A stretch of 64,000 bases of DNA from Methylomonas sp. EFPC3. GTDB taxonomy: Bacteria > Pseudomonadota > Gammaproteobacteria > Methylococcales > Methylomonadaceae. Every line of letters starts with the position of its first letter. Within the stretch, counting starts at the first letter, position 1. A program made the position numbers and the translations under genes. The notes beneath the pieces are model-generated. The model was not told where the DNA came from and ran no database searches. It worked only from the letters and a program-made list of their open reading frames with translations. Where the stretch lies: the NCBI RefSeq assembly GCF_029643245.1, contig NZ_CP116398.1, forward strand, positions 3,902,372 to 3,966,371, read 5' to 3'. Positions 20,217-29,450 of the stretch are shown here, piece by piece.

Positions 20217-20222
20217 TCGGGT

Positions 20223-22073
20223 ATGGATAGAAAATTCGCGATCAAGGACCCGTTGGCGGAAAGCCGCCTGTTTCTGAGCCGTATCGTTACGGCTTTTATC
20301 TTGATCTTGTTCCTGATAGTCGGACTGGTGGTGCGCCTGGTTTATCTGCAGGTGGTCGGTCACGAGCACTACGCCACGCTCTCCAAAGACAACCGCATCA
20401 AAATTTCGCCGCTGCCGCCGACCCGGGGCGTGATTTACGACCGCAAAGGCCGGATGTTGGCGGAAAACGTGCCGACTTACAGCCTGGAATTGATCCCGGA
20501 ACAGATCGGCGACCTGGACGATACCCTGAAGCGGTTGCAGCAGTTGTTGAATATTTCCGACGAAAAAATCGACGCCTTCCATAAGCTGCGCAAGCGCAAT
20601 AAATCCTTTACCACGACGCCGTTGCTGCAAAATCTGACCGACGAGGATGTCGCCAAGTTTGCCGTGGTGCGGCCGTATTTCCCCGGCGTCGATGTTTATG
20701 CCCGGCTGGTGCGGCATTACCCCTACGCCGACTTGGCGGCGCACGTGGTCGGTTACGTGGGCCGGATCAGCGAGGATGAGCTGAAAAAGCTGCCGCTGGA
20801 GCAATACCGCGGCACCGACCAGATCGGCAAAATCGGCATCGAAAAATATTACGAAAGCCATTTGCTCGGTACCGCCGGCTACGAAGAGATCGAAACCAAC
20901 GCCCAGTCTAGGGCCTTACGCACCGTGTCGACCGTGGAGCCGGTGGCCGGCTCCAATATTTATTTGACGCTGGATATCGATTTGCAAAGAATCGCTTACA
21001 ACGCGCTACAGGAATATAACGGCGCCGCGGTGGCAATCGAAATCAAGACCGGTGGGGTGCTGGTGTTCGCCAGCCGGCCCGGTTTCGACCCGAATCCGTT
21101 CGTGTCCGGCATCTCGGCCAAGGATTACAAGTCCTTGAAGGATTCCGAGGATCAGCCACTATACAACCGGGCCTTGCGCGGCTTGTACCCGCCCGGATCG
21201 ACGATGAAACCGTTCTATGCGCTGGCCGGCCTGGAGTACGGCGTGATCGATTACGGCCACCGTTTGTTTTGCCCCGGCTATTACAAATTGCCCAACGTCG
21301 ATCATAAATACCGGGATTGGAAGAAATGGGGGCACGGCATGGTCGATATGAACGAAGCGATCACCGAATCCTGCGATGTGTATTTTTACGACTTGGCGAT
21401 GGCCCTGGGCATCGACAGAATGTCCAGTTTCATGAACAAATTCGGTTTCGGCGAAAAGAGCGGTATCGATCTGGTGGGAGAGGTCGACGGCCTGATGCCG
21501 TCCAAGGAATGGAAACGGCGGTATCGCAACCAAGCCTGGTTTCCCGGCGAGACGGTGATTACCGGGATTGGCCAGGGCTATACCCAGGTGACGCCGTTGC
21601 AGTTGGCGCGCGCTACCGCGACGCTGGCCAATTACGGCAAAGTAGTCAACCCGCATCTGGCCCATGAAATTATCACGCCCGACTATGCTGCACCGCCCGA
21701 ACTGCGTATCGTCCCCGACATTCCGTTGAAGCCGGCCAATGTGGACAACATCCTCCGCGCCATGACCAATGTGGTGCACAGCCCGCGCGGCACGGCGAAA
21801 TTGATCGCAAAAAACATCAATTACCAGATTGCCGGCAAAACCGGAACGGCACAGGTGTTCACGGTCAAGCAGGAGGAAAAGTACAACGAGGACGCGATCG
21901 ATTTCAAAATGCGCGACCATGCCTTGTTTATCGCCTTGGCGCCGGTGCACGATCCGCAGATCGCCGTTGCGGTGATCGCCGAGCATGGCGGCCACGGCGG
22001 TTCGGTTGCCGCGCCGATTGCGGCCGAAATTATCGACGCTTACCTTAATCAGCCCAAGGATGCCGCGCCATGA
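20223..22073 (+). CDS. mrdA: Penicillin-binding protein 2
   Basis: This 616-residue class B transpeptidase cross-links lateral-wall peptidoglycan. A single membrane anchor lies near residues 20-42, followed by the pedestal with PPTRGVIYDRKGRMLAENV. The transpeptidase domain has the active-site Ser in PPGSTMKPF, an SCD triad member in TESCDVYFYD, and KTGTAQ. It starts six bases after mreD, and its stop overlaps the rodA start as ATGA. Confidence 0.96.
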   Translation: MDRKFAIKDPLAESRLFLSRIVTAFILILFLIVGLVVRLVYLQVVGHEHYATLSKDNRIKISPLPPTRGVIYDRKGRMLAENVPTYSLELIPEQIGDLDDTLKRLQQLLNISDEKIDAFHKLRKRNKSFTTTPLLQNLTDEDVAKFAVVRPYFPGVDVYARLVRHYPYADLAAHVVGYVGRISEDELKKLPLEQYRGTDQIGKIGIEKYYESHLLGTAGYEEIETNAQSRALRTVSTVEPVAGSNIYLTLDIDLQRIAYNALQEYNGAAVAIEIKTGGVLVFASRPGFDPNPFVSGISAKDYKSLKDSEDQPLYNRALRGLYPPGSTMKPFYALAGLEYGVIDYGHRLFCPGYYKLPNVDHKYRDWKKWGHGMVDMNEAITESCDVYFYDLAMALGIDRMSSFMNKFGFGEKSGIDLVGEVDGLMPSKEWKRRYRNQAWFPGETVITGIGQGYTQVTPLQLARATATLANYGKVVNPHLAHEIITPDYAAPPELRIVPDIPLKPANVDNILRAMTNVVHSPRGTAKLIAKNINYQIAGKTGTAQVFTVKQEEKYNEDAIDFKMRDHALFIALAPVHDPQIAVAVIAEHGGHGGSVAAPIAAEIIDAYLNQPKDAAP

Positions 22074-23200
22074 GACACGAAATGCGCAACGAGCAATTCC
22101 AGGCGCCGTCGTTGCTTGGCAGCCTACTGCGTAAATTGCATATCGACATACCGCTATTCATCGGTTTGCTGATGATCTTGGCATTGAGTTGCGTGATTTT
22201 GTACAGCGCCGGCGGCCAGCAAGTTTCGATGCTGGTGCGGCATGCCAGCCGCGCCGGCTTGGCGATCGGTTTGATGACGGTGTTGGCGCATATCAATCCG
22301 CGCCGGTTTCAGAGTTTTTCCGTCGTGTTGTTCTCGGTATGTGTGCTGTTGCTGGTTGGTGTGGCGGTCATCGGCCAGATCAGTATGGGGGCTCAACGTT
22401 GGCTGGATTTGGGGTTTTTTAGGTTTCAGCCGTCCGAGTTCACTAAAATCAGCGCGCCGATGATGGTGGCTTGGTATTTGGCCGAGCACTCGTTGCCGCC
22501 CAAACCCAAACACGTGATGATCGCGGCCGGCCTGTTGCTGGTGCCGGTGCTGTTGATCGCCAAACAGCCGGATTTGGGGACGGCGTTGTTGGTGGCCAGC
22601 TCGGGGGCGGCGGTGCTGTTTTTTGCCGGCTTGTCCTGGTGGTTCATGTTGAGCGCGGTGGTCGGGCTGGCGGCGTCGACACCGATTCTGTGGCACTTCA
22701 TGCGCGAATACCAGCGCAACCGGGTGTTGACGCTGTTCAATCCGGAGGCCGATCCGATGGGCACCGGTTACCATATCATTCAATCGAAAATCGCGATCGG
22801 TTCGGGCGGCATCAACGGCAAGGGTTGGCTGGGCAGTACCCAGGCCGAATTGGATTTTCTGCCGGAGAGTTCCACCGATTTCATCTTCGCGGTTTTCGCC
22901 GAAGAGTTCGGTTTGTTCGGCTGCGTCGGCCTGCTGCTGTTGTACTTGCTGGTGATCAGTCGCTGCTTTTATATCGCGGTGCAGGCTCAGGATACCTATT
23001 GCCGATTGCTGGCCGGCAGCCTGTCGTTTACCTTTTTTGTCTATGTGTTCGTCAATATCGGCATGGTGATCGGCATATTGCCGGTGGTCGGCGTGCCGCT
23101 GCCGCTGGTCAGTTACGGCGGCACGTCGATGGTGACATTGATGGCCGGTTTCGGTATTTTGATGTCCATCCACACCCACCGGAAGTTGTTGCCGGTATAA
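22070..23200 (+). CDS. rodA: SEDS glycosyltransferase RodA
   Basis: This 376-residue polytopic protein polymerises glycan strands with PBP2. About ten transmembrane helices are visible, with the conserved loop QPDLGTALLVASSG near 165 and the FLPESSTDFIFAVFAEEFG loop near 263-281. The C-terminal VGVPLPLVSYGGTSMV is diagnostic of SEDS proteins. Translation is coupled to mrdA through the ATGA overlap. A second start at 22082 is possible. Confidence 0.96.
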   Translation: MRHEMRNEQFQAPSLLGSLLRKLHIDIPLFIGLLMILALSCVILYSAGGQQVSMLVRHASRAGLAIGLMTVLAHINPRRFQSFSVVLFSVCVLLLVGVAVIGQISMGAQRWLDLGFFRFQPSEFTKISAPMMVAWYLAEHSLPPKPKHVMIAAGLLLVPVLLIAKQPDLGTALLVASSGAAVLFFAGLSWWFMLSAVVGLAASTPILWHFMREYQRNRVLTLFNPEADPMGTGYHIIQSKIAIGSGGINGKGWLGSTQAELDFLPESSTDFIFAVFAEEFGLFGCVGLLLLYLLVISRCFYIAVQAQDTYCRLLAGSLSFTFFVYVFVNIGMVIGILPVVGVPLPLVSYGGTSMVTLMAGFGILMSIHTHRKLLPV

Positions 23201-23244
23201 CGCACGCCCGGTCGTCGGCCGGGCCATTTTTATAGAACTTTGCC

Positions 23245-24222
23245 ATGACTATGAAAACCAAATTTACGGTTCTGCTGCTGTCGTTAATCGGCATCGGCCC
23301 GGTTGCCGCGGAAATCGCGCCGACCGATTCGTTTAACGCCTTCGTCAGACACATGGCCAAGCAGCACCGGTTCAACGAAACGGAATTGCGCACGCTGTTC
23401 AAAGCCGTGAATATCCAGCAGCCGATTCTGGATGCGATGTCCAAACCGGCCGAAGGCAAGCCCTGGTTTCAATACCGGGAAATTTTCATGACCGAAGCCC
23501 GCATCGCCGGCGGTGTGCAATTCTGGAAAGACAATGCCGCGGCCTTGCAAGCGGTGGAGCGCCAGTACGGCGTGCCGGCCGAAATCATCGTCGCCATCAT
23601 CGGCGTCGAAACCAAGTACGGTGCCCATACCGGCAAATACCGGGTGATCGACGCGTTAGCCACGCTCGGTTTCGCCTATCCGCCGCGTAGCGAGTTCTTT
23701 CTGAAGGAACTCGAGCAATTCCTGGTGCTGGCGCGGGAAGAGCACATGGATCCGTTGCAACCGATGGGTTCCTATGCCGGAGCGATGGGATTCCCGCAAT
23801 TCATGCCCAGCAGTTTCCGCAGCTTTGCCAAGGATTTCGACGGCGACGGCAAGCGCGATATCTGGACCAATCCGGCCGACGCCATCGCCAGCGTTGCCCA
23901 TTATTTCGTGCGCAACCAGTGGCAGCCGGGCGCACCGGTAGCCTATCCGGTTTCCGCCAAGGGCGAAGCCTATCGGCAGGCCTTGAGCAAAGGCGTCAAA
24001 CCCGATATCGGCGTGGCCGAGCTACGCCAGTTGCAGGTTGAGTTACCGCCGCAATTGGCCGGTACCGAAAAGGTCAAACTGTTGAGTTATCAGCAACAGG
24101 CCGGCGAGGATTTGTGGCTTGGATTGCATAACTTCTACGTCATCACCCGCTACAACCACAGCCCGCTTTATGCGATGGCGGTATACCAACTGAGCCAGGC
24201 CATCGCTGCGCGCAAGACCTAA
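23245..24222 (+). CDS. mltB: Lytic murein transglycosylase B
   Basis: This 325-residue enzyme cleaves glycan strands to 1,6-anhydro ends. A signal peptide of about 23 residues ends near VAA. The slt-like domain has the catalytic Glu in AIIGVETKYGAHTG and the family motif YAGAMGFPQFMPSS. There is no lipobox Cys, so it is the soluble periplasmic form. It follows rodA by 45 bases and closes the cell-wall cluster. Confidence 0.92.
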   Translation: MTMKTKFTVLLLSLIGIGPVAAEIAPTDSFNAFVRHMAKQHRFNETELRTLFKAVNIQQPILDAMSKPAEGKPWFQYREIFMTEARIAGGVQFWKDNAAALQAVERQYGVPAEIIVAIIGVETKYGAHTGKYRVIDALATLGFAYPPRSEFFLKELEQFLVLAREEHMDPLQPMGSYAGAMGFPQFMPSSFRSFAKDFDGDGKRDIWTNPADAIASVAHYFVRNQWQPGAPVAYPVSAKGEAYRQALSKGVKPDIGVAELRQLQVELPPQLAGTEKVKLLSYQQQAGEDLWLGLHNFYVITRYNHSPLYAMAVYQLSQAIAARKT

Positions 24223-24352
24223 TCTGCCGGGCAGATAACCGGCGCAAGCCGGATTATTCGGCCCGCGTGCTGCCGGATTTGCCGCTATGGACTACGCTTA
24301 GCCGAAACTTTTTCGGCGGCCGTCCGTTCCGGCCTCGGTCAGCAACGTCTTT

Positions 24353-25765
24353 ATGCAATTCGACTCGTTTTTATTTCTGATTTTTTGGCTGGTCGTTCTG
24401 GCCTTGTATTACTCGATCCGGGATTGGCGCGGCCGCAAATTGATGCTGTTGATCGCCAGTTACTTGTTTTACGCGGCCTGGAACCCGCCGTTTGTCGTGT
24501 TGCTGTGGATTTCGACCAATGTCGATTTTTGTTTGGGCAAGCTGATCGGCGCGGCGCAGCATCAGTCGCGGCGTAAGGCATTATTGGCGGTAAGCCTGCT
24601 GGTCAATCTGGGGTTTCTGGGGTTTTTCAAATATGCCGATTTCCTGAATCAAACCGCTGCCGAAATCTTGGCTTGGTTCGGCATAGGCTACCAGCCGCAA
24701 CCTTTAGGCATCGTCCTGCCGATCGGCATTTCGTTTTATACCTTTCAAAGCCTGTCCTACACCCTGGACGTCTATCAACGCAAAATCGCTGCGGAAACCA
24801 GCTTGCTCGACTTTTCCTTGTTCGTGACATTTTTTCCGCAATTGGTGGCCGGCCCCATCGTCAGGGCGCCGCAATTTTTACCGCAATGCAAGACGCCGCG
24901 GCAAACCGGTGCCGACCAGTTCGTCTGGGGTTTGACCTTGTTTTTGTTCGGCGTGTTCGCCAAAGCCATACTGGCCGACGTCGGCTTGGCGCCGGTGGTG
25001 GACCAAGTCTATGCCGATCCCGCAGCCTTCGGTGCGGCGGATGCTTGGTTGGCGGTGCTGGCCTTTTCCGGGCAGATCTTTTTCGATTTTGCCGGCTACT
25101 CACTGTGCGCGATCGGGGCGGCGATGACCTTGGGCTTCAGCCTGCCCGATAATTTCCATTGTCCTTACGGCGCGTTGGGCTTCTCCGATTTCTGGCGGCG
25201 CTGGCATATTTCGCTATCGAGCTGGCTGCGGGATTACCTTTATTTCAGTCTGGGCGGTAACCGCGTCCGCCCGTTGCGGACCGGTTTTAACTTACTGCTG
25301 GTCATGGTTCTGGGCGGTTTGTGGCACGGCGCTGCCTGGACCTTTGCTTTGTGGGGCGTGATTCACGGCACGTTTTTGGCGGTGGAACACGGCTTGAAAC
25401 ACGCCGCAGGGTTTCGCCTTGAAAGTTCTGCCGCGAAACTGGCGCTGATGTTGGCGACATTTTTGTTGGTGTCGTTAACCTGGATTCCGTTTCGGGCTCA
25501 GGGCTTCGAAAACCTGGCAGCGATGGCGGCCGCATTGGTCCGGAGCGATGGCGCTGCCGTCCTGGCTCAGTCCAGCCGCATCGCGGTGGCCGGCATCGTC
25601 GCGGCCATGCTGCTCTGGCATATTCTCGCCCGCGAAATTCGGCTGGAACAAATCTTCCAACGGTTTTCGCCGATGGTTCGCGGCGCGCTGATCGCCGTTT
25701 TAACAACTTCCGTCGTCATATTTTCCAACGGTGACAGTCGTGCCTTCATTTATTTCCAATTCTAG
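24353..25765 (+). CDS. MBOAT O-acyltransferase, AlgI-like
   Basis: This 470-residue membrane protein has about ten hydrophobic helices. It carries the MBOAT marks: a central DFWRRWHISLSSWLRDYLYF and the catalytic His in GGLWHGAAWTF. AlgI/DltB-type members move acyl groups across the membrane to acetylate polysaccharides. The next gene, an SGNH-like protein, overlaps its 3' end and is the expected partner. No alginate or cellulose genes lie nearby, so the polymer is unknown. Confidence 0.9.
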   Translation: MQFDSFLFLIFWLVVLALYYSIRDWRGRKLMLLIASYLFYAAWNPPFVVLLWISTNVDFCLGKLIGAAQHQSRRKALLAVSLLVNLGFLGFFKYADFLNQTAAEILAWFGIGYQPQPLGIVLPIGISFYTFQSLSYTLDVYQRKIAAETSLLDFSLFVTFFPQLVAGPIVRAPQFLPQCKTPRQTGADQFVWGLTLFLFGVFAKAILADVGLAPVVDQVYADPAAFGAADAWLAVLAFSGQIFFDFAGYSLCAIGAAMTLGFSLPDNFHCPYGALGFSDFWRRWHISLSSWLRDYLYFSLGGNRVRPLRTGFNLLLVMVLGGLWHGAAWTFALWGVIHGTFLAVEHGLKHAAGFRLESSAAKLALMLATFLLVSLTWIPFRAQGFENLAAMAAALVRSDGAAVLAQSSRIAVAGIVAAMLLWHILAREIRLEQIFQRFSPMVRGALIAVLTTSVVIFSNGDSRAFIYFQF

Positions 25766-26816
25766 CGATCGGTTACCCAAGCCCGCCGTCAAGCGCGCAT
25801 TTGGCCTCGGCTTGCTGGCGGCCGTATTGTTATTGGCCGTGGTCGAACTCCGGCTGCGGCAAATCGGCTTTCAGCCGACCGTGCAGGACAGTAAAGAGTT
25901 GTGGGCGGCGCAACGCGGTAAGGCGGCGCTATTGGGTAAGCGGGCTTTGGTTTTGGTGGGCGACTCGCGGATGCAATTGGGCATGGATCTGGACGTGCTG
26001 GCGGCCGAGACCGGTCTGATGCCGGTGCAACTGGCGATAGACGGCTCGGAGTTTTTACCGGTATTGGCCGATCTGGCTCGCGACCCCGCAATCACCGGCA
26101 AACTGTTGGTGTCGGGCGACGTTTGGAAACTGACTGCAAATCGGCCGCGCGACCGCGCCGAAGAATGGGTGGAGTTCTATCACCGAAAATACAAGGATCT
26201 GGTGTCGGCCAAATTGGAAACCTTGTTGAAAAGCCAGGTTCAACAGCAGTTGGCGTTATACGGCGGCGGCATTCCGCCGTTGGAATTGTTCAAACGGCTG
26301 ACCACACCGGGTAAAGTCAGGCCGCTTTATTTAAAAACGGATGCCAACCGCGAACGCGACGCCGACTATGAGCTCGTGGAACAACCCGGTTTTTACATCA
26401 ACCGGGTGCTACGCAGCTTGGGGCAGCCGATCAATATGGCCGGCATCGATACACAGCAGAAGTTCGAGCAGGCCGTCGGCGACAAACTAAGGCAGTCGGC
26501 TGCGGTGCAATTGTCCGCGGACCAATTCGCCTATACCAACGACCTTGCCCGGCAAATCAAGAACAAGGGCAGCAATCTGGCTTTTATCAATTTCCCGTCG
26601 ACGGCTCTGGTCAGAACCATAGAGGAATACCGTTTTCCGCGAGAGGCAGGCTGGGACGTGTTTGCGGGGCATAGTCCGGCGCTTGCCTTTAATTGCTGGG
26701 ATTATCCGGAATTTGATTTCGCGTTGCCGGATGGCGCGCATCTGGACCAGCGCGACAAGGCCGAATTCACCCGGCGTCTGGTCGTCAAGCTGAAGGCGCT
26801 GGGATTCTTCAGTTGA
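25731..26816 (+). CDS. SGNH-like, membrane-anchored acyltransferase partner
   Basis: This protein of about 361 residues has one N-terminal membrane helix near residues 24-41. A periplasmic domain follows, with GDSRMQLG near 79 as a block-I Ser motif and DGAHLDQRDK near the end as the Asp-x-x-His block, so it looks like an AlgJ/AlgX- or DltD-type SGNH enzyme. The GTG at 25731 lies inside the MBOAT gene, giving a 35-base overlap and coupled translation. The substrate is not known. Confidence 0.75.
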   Translation: MTVVPSFISNSSDRLPKPAVKRAFGLGLLAAVLLLAVVELRLRQIGFQPTVQDSKELWAAQRGKAALLGKRALVLVGDSRMQLGMDLDVLAAETGLMPVQLAIDGSEFLPVLADLARDPAITGKLLVSGDVWKLTANRPRDRAEEWVEFYHRKYKDLVSAKLETLLKSQVQQQLALYGGGIPPLELFKRLTTPGKVRPLYLKTDANRERDADYELVEQPGFYINRVLRSLGQPINMAGIDTQQKFEQAVGDKLRQSAAVQLSADQFAYTNDLARQIKNKGSNLAFINFPSTALVRTIEEYRFPREAGWDVFAGHSPALAFNCWDYPEFDFALPDGAHLDQRDKAEFTRRLVVKLKALGFFS

Positions 26817-26843
26817 GTCCCGGCCGCGCCGGCCGGCGAGGGC

Positions 26844-27752
26844 TCAGGATATGTAGTTGAACAGCGACAGGTTTTGCACCTTGGTGAACGCATGCTGCGC
26901 GGCTTGTAGCGAGATCTGTTGCTGATTGAATTTGCTCAGGGCTTCGGCGTAGTCCAAATCGCCGATGTCGGATGCAGTCGCTTTGTTGTCCAGAATATAG
27001 TCGGCGTTCAGGTTTTCCTGACCGTCCAATGCATTCAGCCGGGCACCGGTCGAGGCGCGGATATTGTCGAAACGAACCAGCGCCCGGTCGATATCGTCCA
27101 GCGAACTTTTATTCGGCGTGTTGGCCTTCAAATCGCTGGATAACTGCGCGACCGCTTGCAATACGTTGTCGATCGACCCGGCGCTCAGTGGTGCCAACTG
27201 GATCGTGCCGAACACCGCTTCGCCGGGATCGCCGTCGGTGACGACCCGGTTGGGGCCGATGCCGATTTGGCGTTGGTTGCCGTCGCCCAGATAAGCGTAA
27301 TCCGGGGTGTCGGTAAAGGCCGGCTTATCGCTGGCGTAGCCGGAAAACAAATACTCGCCGTTGGCGTTTTTGGTGTTGGCGATGCTGAGCAAATGCTTGT
27401 TCAACTCGTCGATTTCCATCGCGATTTGCTTGCGGTTGGTTTGAGTATTGGTGTCGTTCAGCGCCTGTACCGTCAACTCGCGGATCCGGTGCAAGACGTC
27501 GGTCGCGTTTGCCAGATTCGACTCTTGCAGGTCCAGCCGTTGCCGCGCCACTCCGATGTTGGTTTGGTATTGCTGGTTTTCCTTTATGTTTTGCTCCAGG
27601 CTGAGCATGCTGGTCGCCGCCACCGCGTTTTCGGCCGGGTTCAAATATTTTTTGCCGGACGACAGTTTCAACTGGGTTTCGTTGAGCTTCGATTGTTGAT
27701 CCAGCATCGCACTCAAGCCGAGCTGATGATTCCAGGAAGTTGAAATACGCAT
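26844..27752 (-). CDS. flgL: Flagellar hook-filament junction protein FlgL
   Basis: This 302-residue junction protein (HAP3) joins hook and filament through FlgK. It is flagellin-like: it opens with MRISTSWNHQLGLSAMLDQQSKLNETQLKLSSGKK broken over the usual D0/D1 helices, and ends with the complementary helix QQISLQAAQHAFTKVQ. It is last in the flgB-flgL operon, nine bases after flgK. Confidence 0.94.
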   Translation of the reverse strand: MRISTSWNHQLGLSAMLDQQSKLNETQLKLSSGKKYLNPAENAVAATSMLSLEQNIKENQQYQTNIGVARQRLDLQESNLANATDVLHRIRELTVQALNDTNTQTNRKQIAMEIDELNKHLLSIANTKNANGEYLFSGYASDKPAFTDTPDYAYLGDGNQRQIGIGPNRVVTDGDPGEAVFGTIQLAPLSAGSIDNVLQAVAQLSSDLKANTPNKSSLDDIDRALVRFDNIRASTGARLNALDGQENLNADYILDNKATASDIGDLDYAEALSKFNQQQISLQAAQHAFTKVQNLSLFNYIS

Positions 27753-27761
27753 GCTAATCTC

Positions 27762-29441
27762 CTAACGAAAGGCCCCAATCAGGGTGTCGAACATGGCATT
27801 GGCGACCGATACCGCTTTAGCAGCGGCTTGGTACGAGTTCTGAAATTTGATCAAGTTGGCGGCTTCCTCGTCCAGATTGACTCCGGAGATATTTTGTTGG
27901 GCGCCGGTGGCTTGTTTCAACAAGGTATCCTGAGCTTCGCGACCGACCGAGGCGGCGTGGGTTTGCGAGCCGACGTCGGCCACCAGTTGTCCGTAGACTT
28001 GGCCGAAGCTGGCTTTACCGCTCAGCATGCTGGTCTTGGTTTCCAGATTGGCCAATTTCAAGGCATTACTGTTATCGCCCGGTAAGTCGGCAGCGCTGGC
28101 AGCGGCGATTTGTTTCGGATTCGTGATCGCGCTGTTCAATTTCAAATTGGCGGCGGCATTGAAGTTGGGGCTGATCGTAAAGGAGTCGCCGATGGTCAAT
28201 GTGCCGCTGAAGCTGATGTTAAAGCCGTTGGCCGCTGCTACCGCCGGCGCCGGATCGCTCAGATCCGATGCGCTGAGCGGTGTGTAGACCGTGTTGTCGC
28301 TCAGATTGGTCAGGGTAAACGTATCGGGAGCGGTGCTGGTGACTTCCAGTTTGTAGGAAGCACCCAGGTTGGCGGCGGAAGTCGGCGCAACGAAGCTGGC
28401 GACGGCGCCGGCATTGTTGCCCGGAGGCCCTTGTACTTGCACGCTGGGCGAGCCGAGGTCGAATAAATCCACCCCGGTGGCTGCCGGTGGACCGCTTAGA
28501 TCGTAACCTGCGCGATGGAGGTTGTTAAACTCGGTGGCCAGGCCGGTCGCCAACAAGCCCAGTTGTTGCTGAGCCGGGTCCAGCACCTGGTCGCGGAACC
28601 GCAGATTGCCGTAGATGCTGCCGCCGGAAATTTGTTTGGAAATGTCTTGGCCGTTCAGGATCAGCTGTTTGTGGTCGGCGTCCATGCTGTCGCCTTGTAA
28701 GGACAAGGTTGCGGCGTAACTGCCCAATACCAGCGATTGGCCCTTACCGATAAACACGTTGATCGAGCCGTCGGCTTGAGGCACGTAACTGACGTCGACC
28801 TTTTCGGCCATTTTGGTCAGCAATTGGTCGCGCTGATCCAATAGCTCGTTCGGCAGTTGTTTGCCGGTGGAGCGGCCGATGTCGGCAACGATTTTGACGT
28901 TGAGCTCGGCAATGGTTTTGGCGTAACCGTTGACTTCGTCTATCGCACTGGCCAGGTTTTGGTTGACTTGCGTACGTAGGTTGCCGAAACGCTCGCTCAT
29001 GGTATTGAACTGTTGCGTCAACGACTGGGTTTGGGTCAGCATCACCTGCCGCGCGGCAATCGAGGTCGGATCGTTGGCGACGCCGTCTACCGCGTCGAAA
29101 AAGCTTTTCAGTGCCGGCGCCAAGCCGGTCTTGTTGTCGGCCGTGATATTGTCGACTTGCGCCGACAGGCCGTAAAAGCTGTTCAGGTCGTGGTAGGTTG
29201 CCGTGCTGGACCGGACTTGGTTGGTGATGAATTGGTCGTAGCTGCGGGTGATATTGGCCACGTCCACGCCGTTACCCATGTAGCCGGCGCCGTTGAATTG
29301 CTCCGGCCGGGTGGCCAGTTCCACCCGCTGCCGGCTATAGCCGTCGGTATTGGCGTTGGCGATGTTGTTGCTGGTGGTTTCCAGCGAGCGTTGAAACGCA
29401 GTCAGACCCGAAAGAGCCGTACCCAAGATGCCCATCGACAT
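27762..29441 (-). CDS. flgK: Flagellar hook-associated protein FlgK
   Basis: This 559-residue HAP1 caps the hook. The N-terminal rod-family motif SGLTAFQRSLETTSNNIANANT and the C-terminal SGVNLDEEAANLIKFQNSYQAAAKAV are intact. The central part is variable. It lies nine bases after flgJ. Confidence 0.95.
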   Translation of the reverse strand: MSMGILGTALSGLTAFQRSLETTSNNIANANTDGYSRQRVELATRPEQFNGAGYMGNGVDVANITRSYDQFITNQVRSSTATYHDLNSFYGLSAQVDNITADNKTGLAPALKSFFDAVDGVANDPTSIAARQVMLTQTQSLTQQFNTMSERFGNLRTQVNQNLASAIDEVNGYAKTIAELNVKIVADIGRSTGKQLPNELLDQRDQLLTKMAEKVDVSYVPQADGSINVFIGKGQSLVLGSYAATLSLQGDSMDADHKQLILNGQDISKQISGGSIYGNLRFRDQVLDPAQQQLGLLATGLATEFNNLHRAGYDLSGPPAATGVDLFDLGSPSVQVQGPPGNNAGAVASFVAPTSAANLGASYKLEVTSTAPDTFTLTNLSDNTVYTPLSASDLSDPAPAVAAANGFNISFSGTLTIGDSFTISPNFNAAANLKLNSAITNPKQIAAASAADLPGDNSNALKLANLETKTSMLSGKASFGQVYGQLVADVGSQTHAASVGREAQDTLLKQATGAQQNISGVNLDEEAANLIKFQNSYQAAAKAVSVANAMFDTLIGAFR

Positions 29442-29450
29442 AATCGCCTC

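Noticed and set aside
22154-23227. Minus-strand frame of 357 codons rich in Gln, His and Arg
   Set aside because: It is the antisense of rodA, whose membrane helices and SEDS motifs are unmistakable.
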